Positions 1-12,481 of a DNA stretch of 64,000 nt are shown here, piece after piece (the first letter of the stretch is position 1; each line of letters opens with the position of its first letter). This DNA is from Hymenolepis diminuta. Taxonomy: Eukaryota > Platyhelminthes > Cestoda > Cyclophyllidea > Hymenolepididae. A program made the translations under genes and the position numbers. The stretch lies in assembly GCA_900708905.1 (NCBI GenBank), contig CAADRB010000005.1:5888800-5952799 (forward strand), given 5' to 3'. Below the pieces are notes generated by a model that worked only from the letters and a program-made list of their open reading frames with translations, had not been told where the DNA came from and did not search any database.

Positions 1-779
1 CCCAAGGAGACTGGAGTGGACGTAGTGCGAGCGCGACCAACTGGGCGCGCGTGGACGCAGTGGGGATTCGAACCGATGTCGTGGGCGCGAATATTTTGTG
101 ATGACTTTCTTTTCCGGTTTCAGTGACTTTTTCGACAATTGTTATTTCTTTCCTCTCATCTTCTATATTTTCTTTCCCTATTGATAGTTTCCTTATTTTC
201 CTTTAATTTTTTTAGCCTTCTTTTCTTGTTTTTTCTTTTCCTTTGGATTTTTTAAGTTTTCTAACCCCCTCATTTATCTTAATCCTCGGTGTTTTCTTCT
301 GTTTTGTGCATTGTTATCTTTATTGATTAATTTTTATTAGCTCTGTTAGTAGATTTTGCTGTTTTCATTTCACATTTTTTATAAATTCAATGAGAATATT
401 TAGAATTTTTTTCATTTCAGATCTTTTCTTTTTATGTATTTTATTCTTCACTTTCTCTCAAGGTGTATTATATATGCCGTAATATCCTTCTATCAATTTT
501 TTGTTTTTACCCTTGTGTTCTCTGATTAGTCTCTTTCAGGATCTTCGGAGCTTTTTGATCATTTCTTCATTGCACTGCACACTGGTACCCCTGTAAACCT
601 GTATCCTCTTCTAGATATTATTTTGATATATAAATATCTTACCAAAACGTTGAATTTTCATAAAACTGAAAATTAATTTGTCTTTCAAGGAGGTAACAAA
701 AAACAGCAAATTTTCCAGTTCTCCTTGTTCACAGCTGAATATATTAGATCAGATTAACACCCCAATATTGACCTAGGTT
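1..779. other. Intergenic, no gene seen
   Basis: The first ~90 bases are GC-rich. On the minus strand they contain a perfect-looking tRNA B-box (GGTTCGAATCC, about 65-75), which suggests the remains of a tRNA-derived element, but no cloverleaf could be folded. The rest is pyrimidine-rich and AT-rich with no supported exon on either strand. Confidence 0.4.
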
Positions 780-1400
780 TTATTCTATACAACCTCCTTT
801 GGCTCCCGTCACAGACATAATTCGAGTCCGTATGCGACTGCAAGCTTTTATTAGATGGTCTTTATTGATGTTCTCCATTGCTTGGCTATTGCTTCCATCA
901 TAGAGGGGATGTGGATGTCTATTAACTTCCTTTTCAACTGCGCCCCGCTCCACACGCAATAATCCAAAGGATTAAGGTCTGATGAGTTTGGAGGCGGCCA
1001 TGATATGGGTTTTGAGAGCCTTGGGAATGGGGCCGAATCTTGTCGGAAGACATCGGATCTTCTATTGGCTTCGTTGTCTATGATTCAATAATGGTTTGAA
1101 GAGTCTCGAGGTACTCATATGTATCTGCATTGACTCTAAGGCCCTGTGGAAAAAATAAAGAAACTCTTCCCTCACTGCTAATAACACCGAAAACAGTCAC
1201 TGTTGCTGGAAACTTTGTGCACATGACAGTTAGAACCTCAGTGGGTCCACCCGTACATAGCCACCTATCATTTCTTCAATTGAATTTTTCATACTGGTGG
1301 AAGTCTTTTTCGTCGGAGAATAACCGAAGACACTCCTCTTCTTCTGGGTTCTTCAATTTGTTTAAGAGTCATTTGCACGCATTAAACGATCCTCTTGAGT
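780..1400 (-). pseudogene. Decayed mariner/Tc1-type transposase (C-terminal two thirds)
   Basis: Reading the minus strand gives successive blocks typical of mariner-superfamily transposases. FSDEKDFHQ carries the first catalytic Asp at about 1320. KFPATVTVFGVISSEGR and FFPQGLRVNADTY follow. VFRQDSAPF carries the second Asp, and PPNSSDLNPLDYCVW carries the third acidic position at about 960-1000. A C-terminal SRIRTRIMSV block ends at a TAA at 780-782. The blocks lie in different frames, with in-frame stops (one after KFN, one before the QDSAP block), so no active enzyme can be made. The N-terminal DNA-binding part and terminal inverted repeats were not found. The match rests on remembered family motifs. 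The dead state is seen directly. Confidence 0.85.
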
Positions 1401-3804
1401 TGTTTTTGTCCACATTAACTGACCTCGCCTAAAAATATGTGAGATTTACAGTCGAGATCTTAATGAGCAACATTCCTTATGTATGTTGCTCCTTCAGACA
1501 CTTGAAGATCTGAAGGAAAACTCTCTATGCATTTTCCAGAATTTCCTTTTATTCGCATTCTCCACGATAATACCTCAGTTTTTCCGCCCACGAAGTTGAA
1601 GCGACCTCATTTATGTCCCTATTACGCATAACCCCTGTTTGTCTGACATGTCTAAACGCGTCCATCGATTTCCCCTCTTTTCTATAACCGCCTCTCTTCA
1701 CATAAAAAGGCACATCTGCGCTCATGCTCTGGCGTGACCTTACCCAAGTGACTCATATAAAGCTACCCTTGGTTCTCCAGACAACACGCACTGGTCAGTG
1801 TGGACTCCTACACGTCCTGTTCATCTCCCCTCTTCATCAGCACGCTGCTCTCCCTCTTTCTCTCCCTCTCTCTGTTACTCATTGTGGCTTCCTTGAATAC
1901 ATGTTTGGTCTACTCAACTCTTGGTGTTCTGTATCACAATTGTTGTTAGCTCTTACTCAAACAGCTATGAATTGGTTGTCGTAATTTGTTAGCTGCAAAC
2001 CGTTGGTTGTTATCTAACTCCAACAGATCTTTGGAAAGATGTCGCATTGAACTCCTAGGGTTTTCGTCCATTATGTCATGCACTCTCCTCATAAAATCAG
2101 GCGTTCTGTGTTAGTTAGCAGAGCGTTGATAGTGCTGTTTTCCCTTGCTCATGGTCAATTCATCTCAATCATTTTCATTAAGCTCCTTTCTGACTTTGCA
2201 AACGAAAGATGTGGCAACATTTTTGAAATCTTGCAATTTCTACATTCCTGTTTCGCTTTTATGAACACTATTACAGGGTGCCATTTCATTTCATTAGTGA
2301 TAGTAGTATCTGCCATGAGATCTTGCGATATAAAAAATACATTAATTATTTTCGGGTTAGTATAAATTACAAAATTATAAGTGCCCTCAGATACCTTATA
2401 CGTACTTTGTACATATAAATGTACTACATATAAGGTAATATTATCTCCAAAAGACTTCTTATATGTAAGATCTTTTTATTTTCCACATTTTAAATCTCTT
2501 TTATTCGAACTAACTTATTTACATTGCAAATGGCACGTAACAAAAATCGCCCTGTCGATACGGAAACGTGCGCCCTATTTTGATATGATGGTTTGGGTCG
2601 TTTTGTATTGTTGTGTTGTAGGGTTGTATTTGTAACTAGTACAATTTCCTAAGGAATTTAAGAGTATACTGCAGAGGAGAACAGATTATAACAAAATGTA
2701 ACGATGAGAAAAACTGTGCACACCTAGAATTTAATCTGAGCACATTTTTCGGCCGAGTAGTGTAAAATTTACAATCCTAAATGAGCAATATTCTTGAGGT
2801 ATCATTTTTACAAACCCATTGGCGGATGGTGCATGTAATTATAGCACCATCTCATAGTTAGCAGCTTAATATTAGTTAGTAGCAGGAAGTGGTGCGATGG
2901 TAGGAAGCATTTGAACCCGTAATAGAGTGCCTTTCACCCCTGCACCGAATTAAGAGGAAGCCGTACGCTTGATCCCTTGGCATTTTTAATTCCTAGTAGA
3001 TGATTAAGTACACGGCAGCATTTGATAAACGCTTTCTACAACTTATCGATATGAAGTCAAGAGAGACGGACAGGAGATACCAATCGCAAACATTTGGTCT
3101 TTTCAATAAGGTGTGCCATCAACGAGAAACGTCGAAATTTGGAGTAAATAATGAACCCACATGCTGTGCAAACGCAACAACGAACAAAATGACTTATTTT
3201 TCAACTCTGGGATGTTCCACAGATAATTATCTTTTATTGTCTGCTCAGCAGGGACATAGAGAGTCAACTCAACGCAGCACATCATACTCATTCTGCCTAT
3301 CACTTCCTAGCTTGTAAAACTCCCGGTTTCGATGATTTTTCCACTTACTATCATAGCACCCATTTCTCCTCACTCTAGTTTAACATCTTATAGCCCTTTA
3401 GTTTTGTAAGAGGATATATCATTGGATAAGAGTCACATCGATCTCAAAGTATAGGTCATTAAAGGACCAAGGTCTGAAAAATGCATTGATCAAGGATATA
3501 GAATTAAAATAATTCAAAGTGGGGCACAAGTCACAAAGAACCTTACCTAACATCCCAAGCGACTAGGTAAAATGAACTAACTGTCAAATAAAGAAGTCAC
3601 TCTTGAGCAACAAGCTCAGTCAGATAATGCCGGAACATCAGAAAATGAAATAAAAATACTTGTAATAAGGTTCTACATTAACGTTTCCAAACAAACAGTT
3701 GTGTGCGATTTTATCGGGAAAAAGAACAATAACTAATATTGATAATAGAGTACGTCAATATAAGTAATTTTTCAAAAAACCATCATGAGACAGAATGGGG
3801 ATAA
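1401..3804. other. Intergenic between transposase relic and CNEP1R1
   Basis: Several 60-105-codon frames are open here on both strands, but none has recognisable motifs, plausible splice partners or coding-like composition. The 3' part should hold the CNEP1R1 3' UTR, read on the minus strand. No AATAAA was seen on that strand within 300 bases of the stop. One dispersed repeat copy lies at 2438-2693. Confidence 0.5.
2438..2693 (-). repeat. Dispersed LTR-like repeat R1, copy 1
   Basis: This stretch is clearly similar, by eye, to copies near 11.2, 18.7, 57.3, 58.8 and 60.3 kb. Shared words include TATTTTGATATGATGGTTTGGGT, TTGTATTTGTAACTAGT and TTTATTTTCCACA. Read on the minus strand it opens with TGTTATAATCTG, has an AATAAA-like run about 30 bases before the far end, and is TATA-like in the middle. 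These features resemble a solo LTR or a miniature LTR element. The orientation given follows that reading. No target duplication was established. Confidence 0.7.
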
Positions 3805-4265
3805 TCAATTTGGACGAGGTAGAATAATAAGCTTTCCAGAATTGTCACAGGTCATGTTGTATTCCACAAGCACCGACCGAGTACGTTGAGCAATTATATT
3901 AGGAAGAACGACTTTTTTGTGAACTCCGCATGAAAAGAGCACGATCATTAGAAAAACACTGAGAACAAAACAGGGATGATTACCGAGAGAAGCCAAAAAT
4001 TTCACCTTTCAAAAAGAAAGCAGGAATATGTAAAAGGATTCTATAAATGTGGATTAAAATTAAGCATTAAGATAGTCACCTGGTAGGTTAGAGGATCACT
4101 GAGCCAAAAATATGCTGAAATAATCAAAAATAATGTTGCCGAAAGTAAAATAACCCGCCAAAGCTTGGCTTTAGGGCGTAATCCATCAACAATTTCTTTA
4201 AGACGTCGTTCGAATACCTTTAAATCCTCGGTGGGTTCTGCATACTGAGATGTTCCTAAGAGCTG
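3805..4265 (-). CDS. CNEP1R1: CTD nuclear envelope phosphatase 1 regulatory subunit (CNEP1R1/TMEM188), first exon unresolved
   Basis: Two exons were read on the minus strand: 4265-4080, and 4005-3805 ending in TGA, joined by a 74-bp GT-AG intron in phase 0. The first contains EDLKVFERRLKEIVDGL and a hydrophobic span (VILLSATLFLIISAYFW). The second has a further span, then GVHKKVVLPNIIAQR and VLVEYNMTCDNSGKL, ending ILPRPN. Order and motifs match the ~125-residue metazoan CNEP1R1 along almost its whole length. In the known family this two-span ER/nuclear-envelope protein binds and stabilises the phosphatase CTDNEP1, which dephosphorylates lipin and so limits phospholipid synthesis. No in-frame ATG lies in the first exon seen, so a short upstream coding exon must exist. 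An ATG directly followed by GTAAAT near 4615 is a weak candidate. The gene is divergent from transketolase. Confidence 0.9.
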
Positions 4266-4943
4266 CTATAAAAGCAAAAGTTAAATCAACGAAATAAAAA
4301 AAAACTTTAACGAAAATGAATGAGATTGGTAAAAACGTACAGAAATTAACAAAAATAAACTTCGCTATTCTCATCTAATGTTAAGTCAACTCAATAAACG
4401 AATGAACCAGGACGCCATATATATTATTGCAAAATTAGAAACCTATGGCCATAAAGTGAAGTAAAGCTTTTCCTTACTGAATTATAAAACTGTATCATTT
4501 TAAAAATCTAGTGCAGAGTTAGGTCAAATAATGTCAAATTCACTATTTTTCCAAACATAAAACTGATGTCAAATGATTTAAACTAAGACAAATATCAAAA
4601 ATAATATAATTTACCATTTGATTTATTTAAATCAGTTTAACAATAACGTATCTGATGAAGTATTAAAATTTTCTTTTTAAACACAAGTTAAATAAATATT
4701 TTCATTGGATTTCTATATTTGAAACGATATTTTTTATTGATTATTTAACATGGAATGAAGTTTTAATCAACTAGCTAATTTATACTCTGCGAATTTTCGC
4801 CTACGTCACGCACTCTGCTGGGGTGCGTTTGCGCTTTTTATTGCCAGTCATTTTGATATTTTCGTTTCTGATTACTTTATCCATCATTTTAATGGTGCGG
4901 CTTTCACTTCTTTCATCCTTATCACTATTTGTTTTTTTTAGAA
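4266..4943. promoter_or_regulatory. Divergent intergenic region between CNEP1R1 and transketolase
   Basis: About 680 very AT-rich bases separate two head-to-head genes. The region must hold the missing CNEP1R1 5' exon and the start regions of both genes. At 4931-4941 a T-run followed by AG lies three bases before the transketolase ATG. It is a 3' splice site, either of a 5' UTR intron or of spliced-leader trans-splicing. No TATA box or other element can be assigned with confidence. Confidence 0.4.
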
Positions 4944-7279
4944 ATGGCTGATAAGGTTGCTCTTCTGAAGGATGCCGCCACCCGAATTCGTATTAACAGC
5001 ATCAAAGCTACGGAGGCTTCAAAATCCGGTCATCCAACCTCATGTTCGTCGATTGCTGATGTTATGGCCGTGCTCTTTCTTGATGAAATGAAATATTTCC
5101 CCCTCGATCCACGCAATCCTTCAAATGATCGATTTGTTCTATCCAAGGGTCATGCTGCTCCTGCACTCTATGCTGCCTGGGCAGAAGCTGGCCTTCTTAA
5201 AGAATCTGAACTTTTGAATTTAAGAAAAATTGACAGCGATCTTGAAGGTCATCCTACACCAGTAAGCCTTATTTCGAGGAACCTTATGAAATTGAAATGT
5301 TATATAATTTTCCTTTTTTCACTTTAGCGCTTAAACTTCATTGATGTGGCTACTGGTTCGCTCGGCCAAGGTTTGAGCAATGCTGTCGGTATGGCTTATG
5401 TTGGCAAGAATATTGACAAGGCTAGCTACCGTGTCTACTGCATTATTGGTGACGGAGAATCTGCCGAAGGTAGCATTTGGGAGGCTATGGCTTTCGCTTC
5501 TTATTATAAATTGGATAATCTTGTTGCCATCTTCGACGTCAATCGTCTTGGTCAGAGCCAGCCGACGAGCCTGGAGCATGATATCGATGCATACAAACAT
5601 CGTGCTGAAGCATTCGGGTAGTATATTTTTGCGTAATCTTATGTTTTAAACCCCTTTTCTCTAAATCGCCTCTTTTTACCTTTAGATTCCATGCTATCGC
5701 AGTCGATGGTCATGATATTTCGGCATTAATCAATGCTTTCAAAGAATCCCATTCTGTCAAAGGCCAGCCAGTTGCGTTGATTCTTAAAACTTACAAAGGT
5801 TTCGATTTCCCTGAAATCTCGGACAAGGAGAACTGGCATGGGAAGCCTCTGGGTGCTAACGCCGCCAAGGTTCTTAAGCACCTAGAGTCTAAACTTCAAA
5901 AGCCTTCTACTCTGGGTGCACTGAAGCCTCAAGCACCTGTTGTAGATTGCGACAAGGTAGACCTCATCGGCACTCTCAAGATGCCTTCTCTTCCTCCATA
6001 CCAAATGGGTCAAAAGGTATTATTAAATCATCGTTTTACCTACTCCGCATTTAATTACTCACACATTTACTTCTCTTCTATAGGTAGCGACTCGCGAGGC
6101 CTATGGTAGGGCCCTGGAGCGACTCGGTACCACCTATTCACGTGTGATTGGTCTAGATGGTGATACAAAAAACTCCACCTTCTCTATCTATCTGCGCGAT
6201 GCTAGACCTAATCAATTTATTGAGTGCTTCATTGCCGAACAGAACCTCGTTGGTGTGGCAATTGGTGCCGCTACTCGCCAACGCACTATTCCTTTCGTGA
6301 GCACCTTTGCCGCCTTCCTCTCTCGTGCTTATGATCAAATTCGTATGGGCGCCATCTCTCAAACTAACTGCAACTTCGCCGGCTCTCATGTCGGTGTTAG
6401 CATCGGTTAGTTTAACATATTCATTTCCTTCTTTACCGATGGGATGTTAGTTTGGATATCTTTAGTGTAAACTGTTGAAGTACAATTCTTAATATCACTA
6501 AACTGATATTGTGTTCGCCTAGGTGAGGATGGCCCCAGTCAGATGGCTTTGGAGGACTTGGCGATGTTCAGAGCTATCCGTGGCTCAACAGTGTTCTATC
6601 CTTCTGATGCCGTTTCTTGCGACAAGGCTGTAGAGTTGGCTGCCAATACTGAAGGCATTTGTTTCATTCGAACTGGTCGTCCTGCAGCCCCCGTTATCTA
6701 CGAGCCTAATGAACACTTTGCCATTGGTCAAGGAAAGGTAAGAACGGTCTTCTTTTGTGTCCATTTTTTCTCTTGCAACATTCTGATTTGTTTGTGTTTG
6801 TGCTTCAGGTCTGTTTGACTGCTGGTCCGGATGGCAAAGACCACGTAACAGTGGTTGCTGCAGGTGTTACTCTCTTTGAAGCCCTTAAGGCTGCTGAGGA
6901 ATTGAAGAAAGAGGGTGTCAGTCTACGCATTATCGATCCCTTCACTGTCAAGCCTATTGACGCTGAATTAATTGCCAAGTCTGTTAGAGATACTGAAGGA
7001 CGTGTTCTCACTGTCGAAGACCACGCACCCGAAGGTAGACAATCACAGCTAAGCGATTCTCCTTAATTCCTATTTTGACTTAATTTTCATTTTTTCCTCG
7101 CAGGTGGTTTGTCTGAGGCTGTAGCTCTTGCTCTAGGTGAAAAGCAGGTACCCTTCAAATTGAAGGTGCTTGCAATTCGCGAGGTGCCTCGTTCTGGCAA
7201 GCCTGATGAACTCTTGGCCAAGTACTGCATCAATGCCCATGCCATTTGCGAGGAGGTACGCAAACTCATGAAGGCCTAA
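4944..7279 (+). CDS. TKT: Transketolase, complete, seven exons
   Basis: Exons are 4944-5261, 5328-5617, 5686-6016, 6084-6405, 6523-6737, 6809-7034 and 7104-7279. All junctions are GT-AG and the joined frame is 625 residues, close to the animal enzyme (about 620). The enzyme moves two-carbon ketol units in the non-oxidative pentose phosphate pathway in the cytosol, using thiamine diphosphate and a divalent cation. [11 protein letters not shown] and [11 protein letters not shown] lie near the N-terminus. The ThDP motif runs from GDGESAEGS to [10 protein letters not shown] (residues ~152-190). The catalytic-Glu segment [13 protein letters not shown] is near residue 380. FYPSDAV and the C-terminal domain ([23 protein letters not shown]) follow. 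The start is the ATG just after a strong acceptor at 4941. Introns are 66-117 bp. An AATAAA lies 70 bp past the stop. Confidence 0.97.
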
Positions 7280-7348
7280 ACAACTATTGCTGTAGTGTTG
7301 TTCCGTCCGATTTTCCCTTTCTACGAAATCTGGTTAATTCATTTCTTT

Positions 7349-7354
7349 AATAAA
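7349..7354 (+). terminator. Polyadenylation signal of transketolase
   Basis: A canonical AATAAA lies 70 bases after the transketolase stop codon and is followed by a GT-rich stretch (GTGATTAATGATCTGTGTATT). This is a normal animal 3'-end arrangement. Confidence 0.7.
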
Positions 7355-10300
7355 GTGATTAATGATCTGTGTATTCGAGTTTTCTAGGAATAGTGTGAAA
7401 TCGAGCACTTATGCTTACCGGATGCTGTCTTGCATAAGATGTGCATTTTATTATTTTAGTAGGGTTGCCAATCAAAATGTTGATTTTTGTTAGGAATACC
7501 TTAGGGTTTATATGGCAGAAAGTATTATTCGTGACAGCCGTAAGGAAGTCTGAGGCTACATGTGTTTTGCAATGTGAACATTTTTAGAACTTCGTGTTAT
7601 TCAGAACGCTAGAAATCTGAATGGTATGTAAAGAAGGAATACCGAATAATTATGATAAGGGTCGTGGTAGGTTATTTCTTTTTTTAGTGGCGCAGCAATG
7701 ATCAATATTCTATTCTGGTCATCTCCGACCAAAGGAAATCATATTTTTCATTGCTGAATTTATTTCCACCATATCCAACTAGTTTTTCTGAAAACTGCTA
7801 GTGTACTCCCTTCTCTATTGTTACTATTTAAACAAAATTTGTTTAAAAATGCGGTTTACAGTCTTACATTGCCGAAGGGAGAAATGTAACGTTATGAGTT
7901 TAATTTTTGAAGTTCCCCAGTGTCTCTTCTGCTTTATAGCGAATGTACAGGCTTTCTATACTATTTCTTTTGTTTAATGCTTTCTCACTCTTACAGCTGT
8001 TTCTCTTGGTATTCTTTGAATAATCCAATCATAAAAATGCAATCATCCAGTCAACCCAGTTTGTTGTCCGGAAAATGAGGCTTAAATTTGTACATTTCTG
8101 AACTCTTTTGGCTACTTTGGTGGCTTACTTTGTCCCAATATCAGGTTATTCGTCAAATAATGATTTTTCCCCTCCAAATAAAATCAGATAGCAGTATGAA
8201 GAAGCGCAGAAGATAAGTAAGGGAACTTGTTTTGAACTAACTGAAGATCTTCCTTTGTACTAGCTAAAAGCTCGGCATTTTTGACGATGGGAGTGATGCC
8301 ACCACCAAATACTTTTATTTAATTTGTGCTTCTGCTTTAAACATTAAAAATATATGCACAATTGGTTTGTGAAAACCGACACTCAGTGTGATCGTCACAA
8401 AAGCTCTCAGATATCAGGGAGACCTAATCATAAATAGACACCAATAACAGCTAGACTCTTTCCTTCCGAGTGTTTATGCTTCAGTCTCCCCTCCCCTCGT
8501 TAAACTTAATACTGAAAACCATGGATCTTCCTGTTCAAATCATATTTTATCCGATCATTGCCTTTAGATCAAATTTATTAAGATATTGGGAACGTGTGTG
8601 TTCGTACCAGACCTAAACCATTTAATTTTGTAACGAATCATTTTCTTTCAATCTTGACTATAAGTCGCTCTTTCAAACGTGTACGAGCGTGAGTTAATAC
8701 TCAATGATTGGTATGGACCTCGTGAAAAGTACACTTCTGAACTTGGCTATCGTACGTTTGACACAAAATATCCTGGCTTCAAAAAGTACTCATTCTTTTG
8801 TCCTCTTATAAATACCAGATGATGATGTCTACAAATTATAACCGTCTTCTAAATTCTATGTCTCCCTCTATAAATCACTTCAGAATGTTTGAGTAGAAAC
8901 TTGGTTCAGTCAATAGCTTAAGCAGCCCTAGCTTAGTGTTAGGTTGTATGAATACTTGATTGGTGTCGACCCTCTATATTCCGTTCCCAGCATCAACTTT
9001 CAACACAAAATCGGTCTGTAATCTAGCCTTGAAATGGAACCTTTTACCAGTAACGTTTCATGAATACTTAAATGCTGCAGTAAATCATCGCGTTGATTCT
9101 TACCACATCAAAAGCGAAGGAAGAGAAACAAATAGCCTTCAGACCAACCGATGAAAGTACGGTCTCTTTGTTTCCAAATTGTTCGCCATCGAATGAATCA
9201 TACCAGTGGCTCTTGCGGCTTATAGCTGAAGTGGCACCTTTTGCACATTGGTGTGTGTAACAAGGAAACTGTTATTGTGTTAAATGAATGATTTACGTAA
9301 ACAAAGCCATATGCGTGTTTACGCGTGCAAACACCTTTCGTGGCGCTCTTACTGATGCAACAGCAATATGAAATTATCAACGAGGCGCTCATATTTATCT
9401 GCTCGCACATCCTGTGTCGACGCAGAATTACGTTAACGCATTTCCAAAGAATATTGCACTCCTACGTCATACTATTAAGGGTCACTCCCTATGCATTTCC
9501 GAAATTTCTATTTAGGTCATTACTAATCTCTGGAACCTAAGTATCTCACAGTGGCGCTTGAAATGTTTGACCTTGCTGCGACCTCAAGAGTGGCACCTGA
9601 AGTGCTTAATCCTATGGTAATCTCAAGTTTTCCTTAGAGAACTATCGCGCGTCCTCAAGTGGTTTATTTTAATTAGCGGGACAAGCCACTTAAGTGATCC
9701 TTGAGTGAATGTCGCTAGCACTCAGTTTCCCCTGATCAGCAGTATTCAGAACCATTCCATCTATTCACGTTACTCCTTCTCTATGAAACTATATGAAGCC
9801 CCTTCTACAAGCGCACATACACACGCAAACATACACTTGACATCTATCTATGTTCCAATCTCTCTTAGTTCTCCCCTACCACCGTTATACAATAGACCTT
9901 GTTCTACCTGACTTGGGACTATGGCTGAATACTGTTAGCCACTAACTATTACTCCTAACCCCTAATTTGGTGACCTTGGTTCTTGTTACAACACTATAAT
10001 TACACTTCCACTAATAAAACTCAAACTGGCCCAGCGTTCTTTTTGATCTTTTTATACAATTAGTGCTTATCTAGTAATGCGGCATAACACAGTTAACTGT
10101 TGCATTATCATCAATTCCAGTATTCAAATTTCAGCATTCGTTTAAATATCCCGCTTAGCTTTGCTGCAACTCAACTTTCTGCCAGCATACAGGAGAGATG
10201 TCTTCAGACAAATAATCGCGCTATATCATAATTAGAAGATGTGATGGTTGATAGTTTTTCCTAAGCTGTAGTCTTCGGCAGTTTGTATAAGGATTACTAA

Positions 10301-11202
10301 AATTCGTTCTTGTGTAAGCAGATGGATTTTATTGAGAAGCAGAGGGGGATGAAAAGAAGTCACGACAAAAGAAATATTAATGTCAATGGCCAATGGAAGC
10401 ACATCTGAAGATAAGGTTTCACCCGGTATGCTTCAATATTCTGAAACCGAAAGAGAAAAACGATTTTTTTCGGATATTTTTATTAAATTCATGATTCATG
10501 CAGTAGCATGCAATGGAAATCACCTTATCTTGCTATATGAAAATTTTAGACAAGTGAACGAGGTGACCGAGAGTGATCCACATGCACGTCTCCAACAATA
10601 TCTTCTATCGCCGTCTGTATATCAAATAAGGGGTTGTCGTCACACCTCTACACTGATCTTTTCCTCTCCCGCCCCTATGTGAAGTGTAGATGTTAAAACC
10701 ACAGGGGTGGGACCCACTACAAGATTGATTCAAGCGTGACTGCAATCTTCAAATATGTGTGCTTGCGTTTTACAACGTCGAAGGAGTAACAAAGCAAGAC
10801 ATCCGGCATGCAAATTAGGTAATGATAAACGCTTGCGTTACCTTTTAAGAAGTCTGAAAAGGAATGAAAGGCAAATAAAACCAATATTTTACTTAATGCA
10901 CGTTAGGTAAAATACAAAACTGCGGAGCACATAATTTTCTTCCAAATTATTAAATAACGGTAAAAAAAACAAAGTCGGGGTTTAAACGCGTTCGCAAGGA
11001 GAATTTAGTAGCATAAAGCTATGATAGTTTCAAATTCTACGAAAGCATAGCCAGCTAATCTATGGGTACGTGGTTCACCAAATCTGCGGCTGACTCAACA
11101 AGTTGATGAGAACATAACAGCGTTCGAGGCCAGGATTGGTGGTACCGCTATGGCAATTAGTCATGTGCCTCATATCTCTAAGTCCTATTTACTATATATA
11201 AG

Positions 11203-11460
11203 AAAATAATTCTTATACGTAGGATTCATTATTTTTCACCTTTTATGTTCCATTTCTTTTATTTCCCTTTTTTTAGAACGAATTTATTTACATTACGGTT
11301 GTAAATGGCGCATAATATAAATTGGCCTGTCGGTATGAAAACATACGCCTTATTTTGATATAGTGGTTTGAGCCGTCTTGAATTGTGTTGTGAGTTGTAT
11401 TTGTAACTAGTGGAATTTCTTAGAGAATCTAAGAGTCAGCATCCTAAAGAGCAGATCACA
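11203..11460 (-). repeat. Dispersed LTR-like repeat R1, copy 2
   Basis: It shares the ordered words AATTCTTATACGTAGGATTC, TTACATTACGGTTGTAAATGG, CATAATATAAATTGGCCTGT and TTGTATTTGTAACTAGTG with copies 1 and 3. It ends at GAGCAGATCACA, where the other copies have GA(T/C)(C/A)ATAACA. It is the copy most diverged at its T-rich end. No flanking duplication was recognised. Confidence 0.7.
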
Positions 11461-12481
11461 GCGCTCTTTAACCTCATTCTTTACAAAAAAACATCGAAGT
11501 GACCGAACTCCACATCTAAGGTCTTTTCCATCCACCCACAATCTTACCTCCCTCTTTAAAACTTCGGGTCTGGACGGGTTGCTGTAATTGTGAGTAGTCA
11601 GCTGTTACAAGTTATGACATATGGTTAAATTACCGTTTACCAGAATGTCGTCGTTAATACCTGGGATATTATAACCACGTTGGATCTTGAGAAAGCTAAC
11701 GCTAACCTAGATAGGCGTTTGAGGATGAAAAAATGCCGATGCACTTTCTCTAATCTGAGCTGAACAAGATCCAAGAGTAACTCCGAAATCTATTGGTAAA
11801 TTCTTCCCTCCCTTAATCCAAATTTGAGACATTAATGCTATGCACCAGCTTGCCCAACAGCATAATATATGCTTAATTAATGCGTAAATGTAAGTGTGGC
11901 GAAAACACGTTATACATGAAAGGCGACTTGATGTTTATTTTGTTCATAAAAACCACCCTACGGCATTTGTACAGCATGCGGTTCAGCCCCGGAAGTAAAT
12001 TAATTCACGAATCTAACAAGTAAATAAACAAACCACGGTAGTTGCGTAAACTGAAAATAGCCTTGTTTAAAAATACCGAACTATTCGACTTCACGTAAAC
12101 GTTCTCTTAATCTACTTTAATTGGCCTGAATTCAAGTCACAGTGAACACATATAGGTAGTGAGACGTTTTTTTATGTATATTTCTTTCGGCTGTTGACTC
12201 ACTATGTGAGGATGGGGATTGTACGCAAAGGTGTAAGAGTAAGATAGATGGAGTAATAAATGAGTTCACCATCGTCTTTGTATAATGACCAAATGGGTTT
12301 CAGTTAATAGGAATCTCGCGAAAATCCTCACCGAAATATTAATTCCAATCTATATTGGTGGGGCAAAACTACAAATTTTAAGGCCCTTTAAAGAACTACC
12401 GGGTAACTTTCGTAAGATGGGGGTGATAAGTTCGAATGATTACTACTATGTTTTAAAATGTTGTTAAAAAATCTAGATTAC

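Larger units (their letters stand above)
7280..12481. other. Intergenic between transketolase and BICDL-like gene (tail to tail)
   Basis: The transketolase 3' UTR occupies the left end, with a polyadenylation hexamer AATAAA at 7349-7354. One R1 repeat copy lies at 11203-11460. The last coding exon or exons of the minus-strand BICDL-like gene should fall here, but I found no minus-strand segment that both continues the coiled coil and has matching splice sites. The open frames at 8960-9154, 9705-9911 and 10380-10682 (+) have no recognisable content. Confidence 0.45.

Noticed and set aside
10150..10210. Possible BICDL terminal exon (WQKVELQQS then stop on the minus strand)
   Set aside because: Superficially coiled-coil-like, but the stretch is too short, ends in a stop and has no convincing acceptor in the right phase.
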